Source: Branchiostoma floridae
Taxonomy: Eukaryota > Chordata > Leptocardii > Amphioxiformes > Branchiostomatidae
Direction of reading: 5' to 3'
Length of the DNA stretch: 64,000 bases
Assembly (NCBI RefSeq): GCF_000003815.2
Contig: NC_049988.1
Location: forward strand, 6,914,702-6,978,701
A model generated the notes under the pieces. That model ran no database searches. It was not told where the DNA came from and saw nothing but the letters and a program-made list of their open reading frames with translations. The first letter of the stretch is position 1, and each line of letters opens with the position of its first letter. Shown in pieces: positions 22,314 through 33,381 of the stretch. The translations under genes and the position numbers were made by a program.

Positions 22314-22821
22314 GGCCACAGTAAGTAAATTTTATGGATGACATCCTCTGTAGACTGCAAAAATAATGAGATAGGGCGAAAAAAAACAAGATGGGTAAAA
22401 AAAAACAAGATGGCATATTTTCAAAATAGACGTTGTAACAAGACTTGAAGTGACAAAATATGGCATCACAGCCAACAAGGCATTCATTCCTGTATTTAAG
22501 AAGTGCACCATGTGTAGTTAAAGTGACACTAGTGTGGTAGACTGGTATCATTAACCATGTTGGCAACTACACTCATAGCTTCCATAGTTGTGCCACTCTT
22601 ACAACTATCTATCAAGTTTCACTTCTGCAACTACAGTCAATGCTACAGAGTCTCTAGTGTCAATTCTACATTTAATGATTAGGTTACAACACAACCTTTA
22701 CCCGTTTTCGTCTATCCGGCCTTCCCTGAAGAAGAAAAAAATTCTTGTTTTTTTTTTTCTGAAATCAGGCGAAAATTAATGAGCGCGCGGATGTCATCCA
22801 TAAAATTTACTTGCTGTGGCC
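22314..22821. mobile_element. GGCCACAG-type MITE, 3-bp duplication
   Basis: 508 bp with inverted ends of about 32 bp (GGCCACAGTAAGTAAATTTT... and its complement). Direct TAA lies on both sides (22311-22313, 22822-22824). A 3-bp TAA duplication suggests PIF/Harbinger. The interior has the AAAAACAAGATGG motif twice. No transposase. Confidence 0.82.
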
Positions 22822-22833
22822 TAAACAAAAGAT

Positions 22834-22907
22834 AGCCACCAATGAGATTTGAACTCATGACCTCTGGTTTACTAGACCAGCGCTCTAACCAACTGAGCTA
22901 TGGCGGC
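22834..22907 (-). tRNA. tRNA-Thr(AGT), copy 7
   Basis: Identical 74-bp body in the second tRNA island. It starts 12 bases past the end of the GGCCACAG-type MITE at 22314-22821, so the MITE landed directly in its 3' flank. TCTTTTG follows the gene. Confidence 0.95.
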
Positions 22908-23478
22908 TGGTAGTTGATGATACGAGTATGATATACACTCCTACCGTCCAACGTTAATGCGCATTGCAAATTTACAAGGACAAGGGCTTACGTATGTATG
23001 ATTACTACGTTTGGGACCGCATCGGTAAACAGCGACACCTATACTGCACTTTTTGCATGGTGCAGCTTACTTTTAAAGTCAGGTTGCACAGGGCGCAACT
23101 TAGATTTTGGGCCTCAGAAGTTAGTCAGAACTCAATTTTGTTGTCAATCTACTTGGAAGAAATAAATGGACCAAGGCATCTCCGTTTCATATCAGCTAAA
23201 CATGTCAGTAATTACCAATTATGATAGCAAAAGGTTATGTGAGGAAGGTGACAGTCACAGAAACGTCGGAGGAAGTAAAACAACGGTTATTTCCTTTCTG
23301 CAGTAATTTTTTTGTTTGTCATTTTGCATTTCCTGATTGAGGAATACGAAAATACCCCAACTAAACTTCGTTTGTATAACCTTTCCGATCAAAGTACAAT
23401 GACTAATTGACAAAAATAAAACAATTTGATGACGTAGCTATTTCATAGCCTGCTATTTCATGTTAATGTATTGGTCTT

Positions 23479-23543
23479 GGTCTGTTGGTCTAGGGGTATG
23501 ATACTCGCTTCGGGTGCGAGTGGTTCGAATCCCGGACAGGCCC
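23479..23543 (+). pseudogene. tRNA-Pro(CGG) pseudogene with a 7-bp deletion
   Basis: Like tRNA-Pro(CGG) but missing seven bases across the variable loop and the 5' side of the T stem (GAGTGGTTCGAA in place of GAGTGGTCCCGGGTTCGA). It also has GGTCTG instead of GGCCTG at the 5' end. The T arm cannot form. Confidence 0.85.
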
Positions 23544-23634
23544 TTTTTTGTCTTCCATTTAACATTATTCGATTCCGCGCGTACTTGGGAAGTACAGCTA
23601 CATAATTAAATTGTAAAACAATATCTCAAAACTA

Positions 23635-23706
23635 GGGCCTGTCCGGGATTCGAACCCGGGACCTCTCGCACCCAAAGCGAGAATCATACCCCTAGACCAA
23701 CAGGCC
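23635..23706 (-). tRNA. tRNA-Pro(TGG), copy in second island
   Basis: 72-bp body identical to the 8494 copy, anticodon TGG; TAGTTTTGAG follows on the minus strand. Confidence 0.95.
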
Positions 23707-23709
23707 GCG

Positions 23710-25095
23710 TTGTTCGTGACAGGAAAAAAATCAATCCGTATCTAAGCAAATTCAGGAAATTTAGACACATCCGTTGACCTTAATCAATGATACATTGGTG
23801 ATAGGATGGATACATAGGTAAAGAAGTTACATATAAGGAAGTTTATTAATTTGTTGAACCAAATTCTATATCACACAGACTTTGATCACATAAATTCACA
23901 TAATCGGGCAGCTATTACATACATCTAAATAATTGTAACCTACCGGCCACGTATTAAACCCGGCCACGTATTAAACATACCCCCGAACCCACTCCGGGTT
24001 ACATTGGCGAGTGTATCCCACCCCATGTGATGTTTATTCAGTTGAGGGACTGTTATCGTTTCGCTAAAACTACAAATCGTCTCATAGCCTAATCCATAGC
24101 TCAATAGATATTTATTCTGTAGGATTCACAAGCTTGTGTACCTTCAAAACGTATTACGTTATACAGCTGTCTATTTAAAAAGAACCAATGAGCTACCATC
24201 TTTACTATACATGGCCAAGTTACCCTCAGTTACTAACTACAGTTCATGAATATTGTACAGAATATATGGTATTTTTGCCAAGTCTAGCAGCTCAATTAAG
24301 ATATTATGCATCAATTCTTAATATGATAATTGTACTTAATGGTACAAAGTTTCTATTTATCGATTTTGAAATCACTGGTGAATGAAACCAAGGAATTCCT
24401 TTGATAAAACTAGGCTCAATGTACTGGTATATTTCAATGAAAGGCCCTAACATGCAATCATGGCATAACTATGTGGACTCGTGCATTGTACACTGAGCCA
24501 AGTAGAATATAGCTACATGTATCATAAGGGGCTATAGAAATCTGGTTTTAAAAAGAGTGAGTTGTACTTACCCAGTATGTGTTGAGTCTCCCTGATAAGT
24601 CGAGTGATCCGTGTCTGTGGCTATTTTTGGAAGGAAGGACCGTGACCCAGTGCGTGCTGTTTCCTTATTTGGAAGTAATCTAGTATCCGAGACTTTGAAG
24701 CTGTCTTTTTTAAGAGCCATCCTGGAAGTTACTTCATACGAGATTTCTGTGTGTCAAGTTGTGACGAAACATATCGTCAGACGCTACATGCATGAAAACG
24801 TGTCAATCAGTGAGCAATAGAAGCTGGTGGATGTTGTTCAGAACAAAGTCGCCTGAAGTCGCTTTTGTACTGCAACTGTATAGTAGATTTTACGATACAA
24901 GTCATGAAGTTACCGTTTTGCGGCATCATAATATACAGGCGCCATTTTGTGAACAAGGAAAGTTGCAAATCATCGGGAGAAGGGGATACCTTTACCATCC
25001 GAAGCATCTAGAGAAATTTTGGCTATCTCGGTAGCCAGAATTTATTTCATACTGGTCTACAACTTCTGAAGCAGGGGGTGATCTCATTCTTTTTC
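23710..25095. other. PSMB3 upstream region, no gene seen
   Basis: Contains a short GGCCACGTATTAAACCCGG duplication near 23945. Closer to the PSMB3 start, GGCGCCATTTTGTGAAC at about 24940 resembles a YY1 site. No TATA box at a fitting distance. Confidence 0.5.
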
Positions 25096-25101
25096 TTCAA
25101 A

Positions 25102-28100
25102 ATGGTAAGTTTATGGTTGAAAATCGCTTGTGTTTTAGTCGAAACCCAGGTGTCAGATTGGGTAGTTCTATGATAGCTTGCAAAATTGCTATTTTATCAA
25201 CATAATATAGCTTGCAGTTGAGCTATTGTGATATATATAATGCTGACGATGTTTTGAAATTACAAATTTTATTCAATGTATTTTGTTCTGAACTTCATAG
25301 AATCAATCTGGGTAAAATAGGAGGAAGGGAACATAAAATTGGGGGAGGGGGGCAACTACTTGGTATCAAAAAAGTGTTTTTTTGATGCAAATTATCATTC
25401 AGACTTTGATGCAGTCTTATTCGTCTATGTGGTTATATCCATAACGTTACATACTTTTTGTCTACGAGACCAGCAATTGTTATTTTGATATTTTATTGCT
25501 GACATTAACAGCTACTAGTAGTGACTTGCAAAAATTATCATTTTTCATGGTATCAAGTACAAATATTGCAAATGTATGAAGTCGAAATACTAGTGCTATA
25601 TTACAGAAGGACTAGTGTATATATCTAAAAAGTGGGTTAAAACCACCTGATTGATTTGAGCATTGTATTTCAGTTTAATATTACTGTCATTCACGTGAAG
25701 TGCCTGAGGTGTAACCAAATACTGTAAATGCATTTAAGTTTGCAGGTGTTTAATTTGGCCGTAGTGGCAAAATGGAGTACTAGTATTCACGGTGGTTTTG
25801 AGTTCGCCGTAGTGCCATAGACTGTAGTCACATACTGTAATAGAAAAATGTTTGCAATGGTCATGAGTTCACGGTGATATGTCCACTGCAAACAAAAAAA
25901 AGCACAAACATTTCTGCATTTATGATTTACACGTGTATCTGCTCTGCTAGTAATTTGATTCAATTTTTGTTTGTCTTGATTCCAGTCTATTATGTCCTAC
26001 AATGGAGCCGCCATCATTGCGATGGTCGGCAAGGACTGTGTTGCCATAGCGGCAGACCGTAGATTCGGCGTCCAGGCCCAGACTGTGTCCATGGATTTCC
26101 AGAAGATCTTCCAGATGGGTGATCGCCTGTTCCTGGGTCTCCCTGGACTGGCCACAGATGTACAGACTGTGTAGGTGTTCATTTTTTTTTTGGCATCACC
26201 TCTGGGACGGAGCCCTTCTTGCACTATTACTACATGTAGTAGTAGTAGTAGTAGTAGTGATATATTGAGCAAAACTGGGGGAATGTCCAGAATGGCAGCC
26301 AAAGCTACCTGAAATACTTCCTCTAATTCAAGTACGAACCCCAGATATGGGACAAGTCACATAATCTCCAAGCAGATCTTTCAGTGCCATAAGATCCAAA
26401 CTGGCGAAGGAGTGTAGTCAGCCAAAAGGTGTCCATTTGCCCAAGTAGCAAAACACACTGCTAAGCCAGCTTCACTCCTCTGCCAGCTTTTGATACTATC
26501 TTATCCTACCATAGGATCTGCTTAGAAAATACAAATCACAGACAAACCTGTAAGGCTAAAACATAGAACAGGGGTGCCTAAGCATTTGCACGAACCCTAT
26601 GTACGAATATTATGTGATATACACGAATCACTATGCGAAAACGCACGAATATTATGAAATTCGCACGAATCACTATGCAAAAACGCACGAATATTATGAA
26701 ATTCGCACGAATCACTATGTGATTAACACGAACCTTATGAGATTTGCACGATCCTTATGCGAAATTGCGCAACCACTGCCGGGGTCACGTGACAGACGGA
26801 GCGGGATTTTCAAGATGGCGGCTTCGATCGGCGGCGACGGAAAATACGATGTTACATGCCGAAATGAAGCAAAACAGTAGCTCACAGGCTATCAAATACA
26901 TCTTTGCGACGGTAAATGTCCATTCCATGCCTTGAAATATAAATATCATGGGTAGAAACGCTCAAAATCATGCCTCCTCCCGGCCGCCGTTTTTGCATAA
27001 GGATCGTGCAAATCTCATAAGGTTCGTGTGAATCACATAGTGATTCGTGCGTATTTCATAATATTCGTGCGTTTTTGCATAGTGATTCGTACGAATTTCA
27101 TACTATTCGTGCGTTTTCGCATAGTGATTCGTGTGTATCACATAATATTCGTACGAATTTCATAGGGTTCGTGCAAATGCTTAGGCACCCCTGTAGAATG
27201 GAAAACTCAAGTGAAGTATGCACACCCACACATACAATCTCCTACAATCTTGAACACATTTCAAACCAGGTAAAGTCAAATATGTTGGGTTTTCTTCTCT
27301 ATACCCCAGAGTAATTGTGCATAAATCAAGAACTTCCATACAATGGCCATGGTTGAATTTTGTAAAACTTGCTAGTGTTGGAAGTACAACAGATGACAAT
27401 AGATAAGAACACTGATAGGAAATCTACTTTGCATGCATCTGGAATTGTAAAATGTTTGATATGTGACGTCATCTGATCTGTTGTTTGTGTCCCACAGTTC
27501 CAACCGTATGAAGTTCCGCCTGAACCTGTACGAGTTACGGGAGGCGCGCCAGGTCAAACCCAAGACTTTCCTGTCCATGGTGTCCAACCTGCTGTATGAG
27601 AGAAGGTTTGTGCCTTGCATACTACTTCCTAATAATCTGCTAATACAGCAGGGCTTTAGCCAGCTCGAAATTTTTTTCCGTCAGCCAATTACAATCGTCG
27701 CGAAAACCGCGAAAATTAATTAGAAGGACTGAACTGAGACCTTGAAAAACGGGTTTTAATGAGATTATCATATGCGAAAGGGCGCCGACACACATTGTCA
27801 ACAATCATAACAATAGCAAAACAAACAGTGTGTGGCTTTTACGGCCGTGGACGGCGTCCCCAAGCCGCCTGTAGCTTCCACCAAGGATTTTTGTCCGTCA
27901 AGGTTGACGGATTGGTTCTAAAATTTTTCCGTCAGACGCAGCAAATTTCCGTCAATTGACGGAAAAACGGACGCTGGCTAGAGCCCTGTAATACAGTTAC
28001 ATAATGATGTACTGCTGTATGTCCTTCCAATATTTTCCGTTATAGTTTATCTATTGAGTTTGAATGATGTTCCATTGATGTCAGGAAGTCTATTTTTGTA

Positions 28101-30545
28101 TCGAGATATTGATAAATTATATTTTAAACTTCATGTAGCGATTATAGTCGAGTGGTTAGTGCCCCTGCCTTTGGATCAAGAGGTTGGGAGTTTGATTCCC
28201 AATTGTCACTTCCTGAATATGTATGTTATTAGAAAGGGTCGCAGTTCTTACAACATGACGTTAAAGGGGCATTCCACTCCACACGGGAGTGTTAGTTCCG
28301 ATAGATAGTAATTTTAGGAACTAATAAATGCATACTACTTCACATTATACGATAAAGTACCCAGTTGCTCCACATGCCCCAAAGGCATTCAGTCCTCTAC
28401 TAAACTCCCCAAGTACCCTCTAATTGAATTAATCCTATGGCTGAATACAATGCAAAACTTTTAGGTAAGGTTAAAAAACTAATTTCAGGATCGCTAAGAA
28501 ATCTCGTCTTGTTATGTGTTCTTTGCTATCTTATGAACAATTTGCCTTCTCGGTGTGCTTAGCAATCCTCATTTATTCCGAAAATATGCACGATAAACAA
28601 AGTGTCTACGCGTATAGGGAATGCACGGGGAGGGTCTGCATGGGTTTAGTGAGTGTCATATTGTTTTACAAAACACACATCGCGCAATTCATCCCAAGGT
28701 GAATTCCACAAAATTCGGCTGATTATGTATTCATTGACACATGATCTATTGGAAAACACCACCCCCTTCTGGAGTGGAATGCCCCTTTAAGCCATGGTCA
28801 GCAACTGTAGATTGTACTTGTTGAAAACAGCTTGGAGAAATTTACCGGTACAATGAACCTGTAAATACTGTACATATAATCTGTCTTCTCTGTAAGACAT
28901 GTGGAACAATACCTCTTCAGTTGGCTAAACTAGCCTGAGAACACTTTAACTGTTTATAGATAAGATTGCTTTGACTTTTGTTTATGCTGTTACACTTGTA
29001 TTTCCAGGTTCGGACCATACTTTGTAGAACCGGTTGTAGCCGGTCTGGACCCCAAGACCTTTGAACCCTTCATTGCATCGTGCGACCTGATTGGCTGCCC
29101 CATGATCCCGGAGGATTTCGTGGTGAGCGGGACGTGCTCGGAACAGATGTACGGGATGTGCGAGTCACTCTGGGAACCAAACCTGGTGAGATTCTTATCT
29201 TGTGATGTTGCTACAGGTACTGGTACAAGTGGACTAGTACTTTACTGTAGTGCTTGCACAGTGTTGGCAGCCCAAGGGGCTTTTAGTAATGCTGTGTATC
29301 TGTTCACTTTAACTGGACTTGCAAAAATTTTAACGTTTAGGTCTAAGAAAAATCTAAAAATAAAATTCTAAATGTCTGGAACCAGGTCTAGACTTGTGAA
29401 AACTATGTCTCCCTTACTTGGTTTGGTTTGGTTTGGTTTGGTTTGGTGTGGATCGGTTTGGTTTGGTTTGGCTGATCCTCTGGCTTGCATTTTCCTTTTT
29501 ATTCTGAATTATCCAAAACCTTCATAAATCATGAGATTTGCACTGGGAAAAGATCAAAACATCACAATTCCGTGTCAATTACAGGGTGTTTTCTGCTGAC
29601 TGTAATTACTTTTGGATGTATGATTTTTGTAATTATATTTTGTAAATTGCATGTCAAATTTGTGCCAACATGTTACTAAGGCATCCAAGATTAATATTGC
29701 CATTTGTATTGTTGACACCTTCCCTCATAACAAATCTGTATTAATTCATTTATAGTTTCTTTAGTCATTGATACTTCATGGAATTGCTGGTGCAAAAACA
29801 TCCCTCCAAGTACCTAATTCAGTTGTTTTCTTTTCCATGTTATAGGAACCAGACGACTTGTTTGAGACGATCTCCCAGGCCTTACTGAATGCTGCAGACA
29901 GAGATGCTGTTTCAGGATGGGGGGCAGTGGTACATGTCATGTAAGTACTACTATAAATTTGGAAATGTTTACAGTACTTTTGTTTTAAAAATAAATGTTG
30001 TCTTCTGTCCTTTGGTGGAATTTTGCAGCTGGGTACGGACAAAAATTTTGCCCATTCCAAAAATTGTCATGTGAAATTTAGGTGCCATTGAACGAAGCTG
30101 AGTCTACACTACTCACAAAATTTGCCCCTCAAAATACAGGAAATAGCATTTCAGAGTGTCTTAGATTTCAAAATTTTCCCGGACACCCCTAGGACTGATA
30201 CACAGATTCCTCTGGCGTTAGGAAGGATTTCCGGTCAAAATCTAGGGGAGGGAAAAAAATTCAGGCTGGCGAGAACACTGCTTCACTGTAACACAATTAC
30301 TAGCTAAAACTTGAAGACCCTAGCATTCTATGACAAAGGACAGATTTCAATTTGAGATCTAAGTGACGAAATGCAAAACATACTTCTCGTGTTTTACAAT
30401 TACAGTTTAGAGCTTTCAACAGTTGACATAAGAATGTGTGCTAAGCAGCATTTTGTTTTTCATTCATATACTAACATTTTGTTTTTCCTCTTTCAGAGAA
30501 AAAGACAAGGTGACAACAAGAACACTGAAAGGAAGGATGGACTAG
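25102..30545 (+). CDS. PSMB3: PSMB3, 20S proteasome subunit beta type-3 (complete, 6 exons)
   Basis: Encodes the non-catalytic beta-3 subunit of the 20S proteasome core, found in cytosol and nucleus. Exons are 25102-25104 (the ATG only), 25986-26170, 27498-27605, 29008-29185, 29846-29940 and 30497-30545 (TAG stop). All donors and acceptors are GT-AG, phases agree, and the total of 618 nt encodes 205 residues, the same length as human PSMB3. Diagnostic stretches include [64 protein letters not shown] and the C-terminal [10 protein letters not shown]. There is no cleaved propeptide with a catalytic Thr, as expected for beta-3. Four of the five introns contain repeats or transposons. The single-codon coding exon 1 depends on the splice model at AAAATG followed by GTAAGT. 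Confidence 0.97.
26236..26259. repeat. (AGT)n microsatellite in PSMB3 intron 2
   Basis: Eight AGT triplets about 65 bp after the exon 2 donor. Confidence 0.9.
26569..27193. mobile_element. Foldback element with CpG-rich core, PSMB3 intron 2
   Basis: 625 bp with inverted arms of about 200 bp (26569-26770 and 26990-27193) starting CAGGGGTGCCTAAGC and ending GCTTAGGCACCCCTG. A 5-bp duplication TAGAA flanks it (26564-26568, 27194-27198). Each arm is built of short internal repeats such as CACGAATATTATG and CGAATCACTATG. The centre (about 26773-26985) is different in character: CpG-rich, with GGTCACGTGAC, CAAGATGGCGGC and a short ATG frame of 20 codons. Confidence 0.88.
27649..27988. mobile_element. 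hAT-type MITE in PSMB3 intron 3
   Basis: 340 bp, same family, length and orientation as 12486-12825, with only scattered substitutions. The 8-bp target duplication TAATACAG is at 27641-27648 and 27989-27996. It begins only 44 bp after the exon 3 donor of PSMB3. Confidence 0.93.
28136..28206 (+). pseudogene. tRNA-like segment (SINE head or tRNA relic)
   Basis: Contains a recognisable A-box-like part (TAGTCGAGTGGTTAGTGC) and B-box-like part (GTTTGATTCCC) at tRNA spacing, but the arms pair poorly. It lies in PSMB3 intron 3, just before a TTAA-flanked transposon. It may be the Pol III promoter of a SINE or an old tRNA copy. Confidence 0.5.
28265..28786. mobile_element. TTAA-flanked MITE in PSMB3 intron 3
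   Basis: 522 bp with inverted ends AGGGGCATTCCACTCCA and TGGAGTGGAATGCCCCT. It is flanked on both sides by TTAA (28261-28264 and 28787-28790), the target duplication of piggyBac and Kolobok elements. The interior has no long open frame, so it is non-autonomous. The superfamily choice between those two is open. Confidence 0.85.
29418..29473. repeat. (TTTGG)n microsatellite in PSMB3 intron 4
   Basis: About eleven units of GGTTT with a GTGTGGATC interruption. Confidence 0.9.
29998..30292. mobile_element. Degraded relative of the 54003 hAT MITE, in PSMB3 intron 5
   Basis: Shares long stretches with 54025-54360, for example the TGCAGCTGG region, GTGCCATTGAA versus ATGCCATTGAA, the AGGAAATAG part and TTCAGGCTGGC near the end. 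The terminal CAGGG and target duplication are not intact. Orientation is the same as the 54003 copy. Confidence 0.7.
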
Positions 30546-30704
30546 ACAATTAAGATAGACTTTCTCTTTCTCATGTATACTGTTCTCTAACTTAGTGGCA
30601 CTGTAGTAGAAGAACTTGCAGAAATTGATAAAACTGTTACCCACTTCATTGACATTTGATGTCTTCACAAGTTCACACTGTATTGATACATACTGATGTA
30701 ATGG

Positions 30705-30710
30705 AATAAA
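30705..30710 (+). terminator. PSMB3 polyadenylation signal AATAAA
   Basis: A canonical AATAAA lies 160 bases after the PSMB3 stop, followed within about 30 bases by a TG-rich tract (TGTTTGTGTGTTTGTG). It is the best candidate for the 3' end of the message. Confidence 0.8.
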
Positions 30711-30794
30711 TGCTAGACATTGATGCTGACTTGTTTGTGTGTTTGTGTAATTGTTTAACCAGCTAAAGGTGTAAACACACCAATTTTTTACAGT

Positions 30795-30955
30795 ACTACC
30801 CGTGTAAGACCAGACTGTAAGGTTTGATCTACTCACACCTGGATGGACCCCTACTCTAAGTGTAGTGGGTTCTTTAACAATAACATGTTTGAGGTATGGC
30901 TCTCCTCAAGCATGAGACGTCAGGCTTTCTGTCCTATCCAAGATGACATCCTTTT
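30795..30955 (+). repeat. Dispersed repeat copy after PSMB3
   Basis: Shares GTAAGGTTTGATCTACTCAC, GGGTTCTTTAAC and GGTATGGCTCTCCTCAA with the 59.2 kb segment; GGGTTCTTTAACGTGCTTGA at 49083 is another partial match. Confidence 0.55.
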
Positions 30956-31205
30956 ACCATCCTCCTAACGCCCGGTCCCCAACGGCATTAGCCTATGGGG
31001 CCCTGCTATCTCAGTGGTTATTATGATTGTCGCTACAAACAAGCTGTCAACCAATCAGTGAATAGGCCTTTCTTGGGCTTGTTGTTGTCGCAAGCTGTCT
31101 CGCAAAGGCCGCTGGGAAGCTATCAGCCAATCATGTTACATATTACATGGCTCCATCCTCCTACGCCTGATCCGCAACGGCTGACTGCCCATATAAGGGC
31201 AAGCT
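30955..31205. repeat. Imperfect duplication downstream of PSMB3
   Basis: CATCCTCCTAACGCCCGGTC at about 30958 and CATCCTCCTACGCCTGATCC at about 31154 head two related segments that share CCAACGGC or GCAACGGC and GCC further on. The step is about 197 bp. Confidence 0.55.
31049..31200. promoter_or_regulatory. Promoter-like segment: two CCAAT boxes and a CArG box
   Basis: CCAATCA words are at 31051 and 31127, and the perfect SRF-type CArG sequence CCATATAAGG at 31189-31198 also contains an ATATAA box. The order would suit a plus-strand start near 31220. A possible donor (CACAAGGTAGCA) lies at about 31250. No coding exon follows that I can support. Confidence 0.35.
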
Positions 31206-31259
31206 CATTAATATTTATAAGTAGGTCGGTCCCTAACTGGTCTGAGTGCACAAGGTAGC

Positions 31260-32985
31260 AGAGGTAAACACAGGAAGTTTTGACACGACTGTGGTTCATC
31301 TGCGTAGGAGAATGCCTTTTTACCTGATAGTCTCTTTCTCAAGAGTACAACATTGGGACCTTGAATGTCTACTTTACATACCTTGTAGGTTAACATAGGG
31401 CAAACTGATTTGAAGCATAGTCAACCAGTCCATCCAGGAACAGAGATTTGCGTGTTGGAATGAAGAAAAAATTCTTTTCTGACCAAAAATGTGAATTTCA
31501 GGACATGAAATTGATGAAAATGTACCTTTGTAAGCATAGAATGATAGACATAACAATGAAAATTGGGCTCCCCAATAAGTAGGACGGAAAAAAATTAAAC
31601 CTGTGGACAGACCTGATCACGCACCATAAATTTAGAAGGCTGGTGATGGGTTCATGGAAACAGTGAATGTGACAACAGCCTGCAGTTCTTTGTCAAACTG
31701 CAAGGTGGCGTTTTAGCCTTGCACGATACTTTCAACCAACCCCCTTGGGATACATTTGATGCTTTTTGCATAAAAGTGAAATTATAGATCCCATGAAATC
31801 TTTGATTCGCCAAGAGCCTGTCAATTATACAACCGATCAATTTTTGTCAAGGAAATGCTTACAGGCAAAAACAATATTTGCTTCTGTCTGCATAGATATT
31901 AGATAACTTTCCCTCCCACTGTACGGTCCCTCAATGTTTATGATGGGCTGCTTTAGAAGATATATCTGTATCTTGTCAAACACAACTCAAACTTTGAGGT
32001 AACTCGTCTTCATTTTTCTATACATTGGAGAAGGATCTACAAAATTAACATTCTTTATTGCATTTTTTGGCGTGCCTTTTTATTGTTTTTACTGTAAATA
32101 ATGTGTTATCATTGATATTTGAGTAATAGCCTTATTGCAGGAATTTCCCAAATCTATTCTTCTTGTCCCCTACCCCGGTCAATATCAATCCTGCAGTTAA
32201 CATGTCTTTGTTTCTAGTAGGAAACAAGTCCGAATTCACCATATATTTTTAATCCGTTCTCATTCTCTGTGGAGTCAATCGAGCTTGCAAAGTCCTAACG
32301 AAAAACAATGAAAAGATTTCATATTGCTTTATGGTGAATGCCATACCCAGGTCACAGAATTCATCAGTTTAATCTACCCACTCAGTACAGTACCATAACC
32401 GTACAGGTGTATCTAGTAACGATCCGTTAACTAACGAATCAAAGGTCACTACTTGTATGACCTCTACCGGGCATATTTCTGTCCTTTTGTGTGTAGTCAT
32501 CATAGCCCCGACGGATGGGTGAGCTAGCCTCTAACCAGACTTCTTGGGCTGTTCAAAAATAATGTTAAAAATCGGCCATCTTGGTGGAATGATCTTCCAG
32601 AGGAACTAACCGACACTATATTGGCACTAATATTGGCCGTCTTTGGTCGTCTAATTCCTTAAGTTTAGTCTTTGTGGCCGATTTTACTACGTATTTTTCA
32701 TTAGCCCAAGGAGGCTGTTAGAGGCTATGAGTGGCCCACATATGCGGCATAGCAAACATGGTGGGACAAAATCGCCTGCCGATGTCATGATACCGTGGGA
32801 ATGTAAACAAGCTGGGACAATGTTTTGGTCGGGATGATTCGGCCATTTACCAACAGCCTGGCCAACTCGGTCCAACCGAGTCCGTTCGAATCCGAGAGTG
32901 GCTTCCAGCAGGTCTGCATTTGTCCGTGTTCGAGGAGGAGCCTCGAGCACCTTACAATAACAGCCTCACTACTCACATGTATGCC
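31260..32985. other. No gene seen
   Basis: No supported exon, tRNA or clear element. The GGCCATCTTGG at about 32575 is the only motif I noted. Confidence 0.5.
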
Positions 32986-32986
32986 T

Positions 32987-33381
32987 AGGGGTGGGTACCG
33001 GTACAGAAAATTCAGGTCCAATGGATCAGGTCCAGGTCTGGACCTGATTCAGTATGACTCATGACAATGGTCCATTTCACTGCAAAGAAATCTGTTTGGT
33101 GGAGTATTCGACTCAAACTGGCGTTTTAAAATCCAACAACGCCAACTGCACCTGTAGTTTTACTGTACAACTTGGTAGAAATGACTATAAAATCTTCACT
33201 CTTGTTATTTTTTCCACCTGCAAGTACCAAAACGCGTGTGAATGCCTGATCAAATAATCTGTTAATTTTCTAATAGGTCCAACATCCGGTCCACCTAATT
33301 TTGTCAGGTCCGGTTTTTCTGGACCGGTCCAATAAGAAAAACCGGTTTTGTACCGGTACGCTGTACCGATACCCAGCCCTA
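32987..33381. mobile_element. GGTGGGTACC-type inverted-repeat element
   Basis: About 395 bp with ends CTAGGGGTGGGTACCGGTAC and its near-complement at 33362-33381. The interior has paired words such as GGTCCAGGTCTGGACCTGA. A target duplication could not be fixed. No coding capacity. Confidence 0.75.

Noticed and set aside
25997-26302. 101-codon minus-strand frame
   Set aside because: Antisense of PSMB3 exon 2 and the AGT repeat.
26569-27193. Reading the repeated CACGAAT words as a CRISPR or regulatory array
   Set aside because: They lie symmetrically in two inverted arms flanked by a 5-bp duplication, which is a transposon structure.
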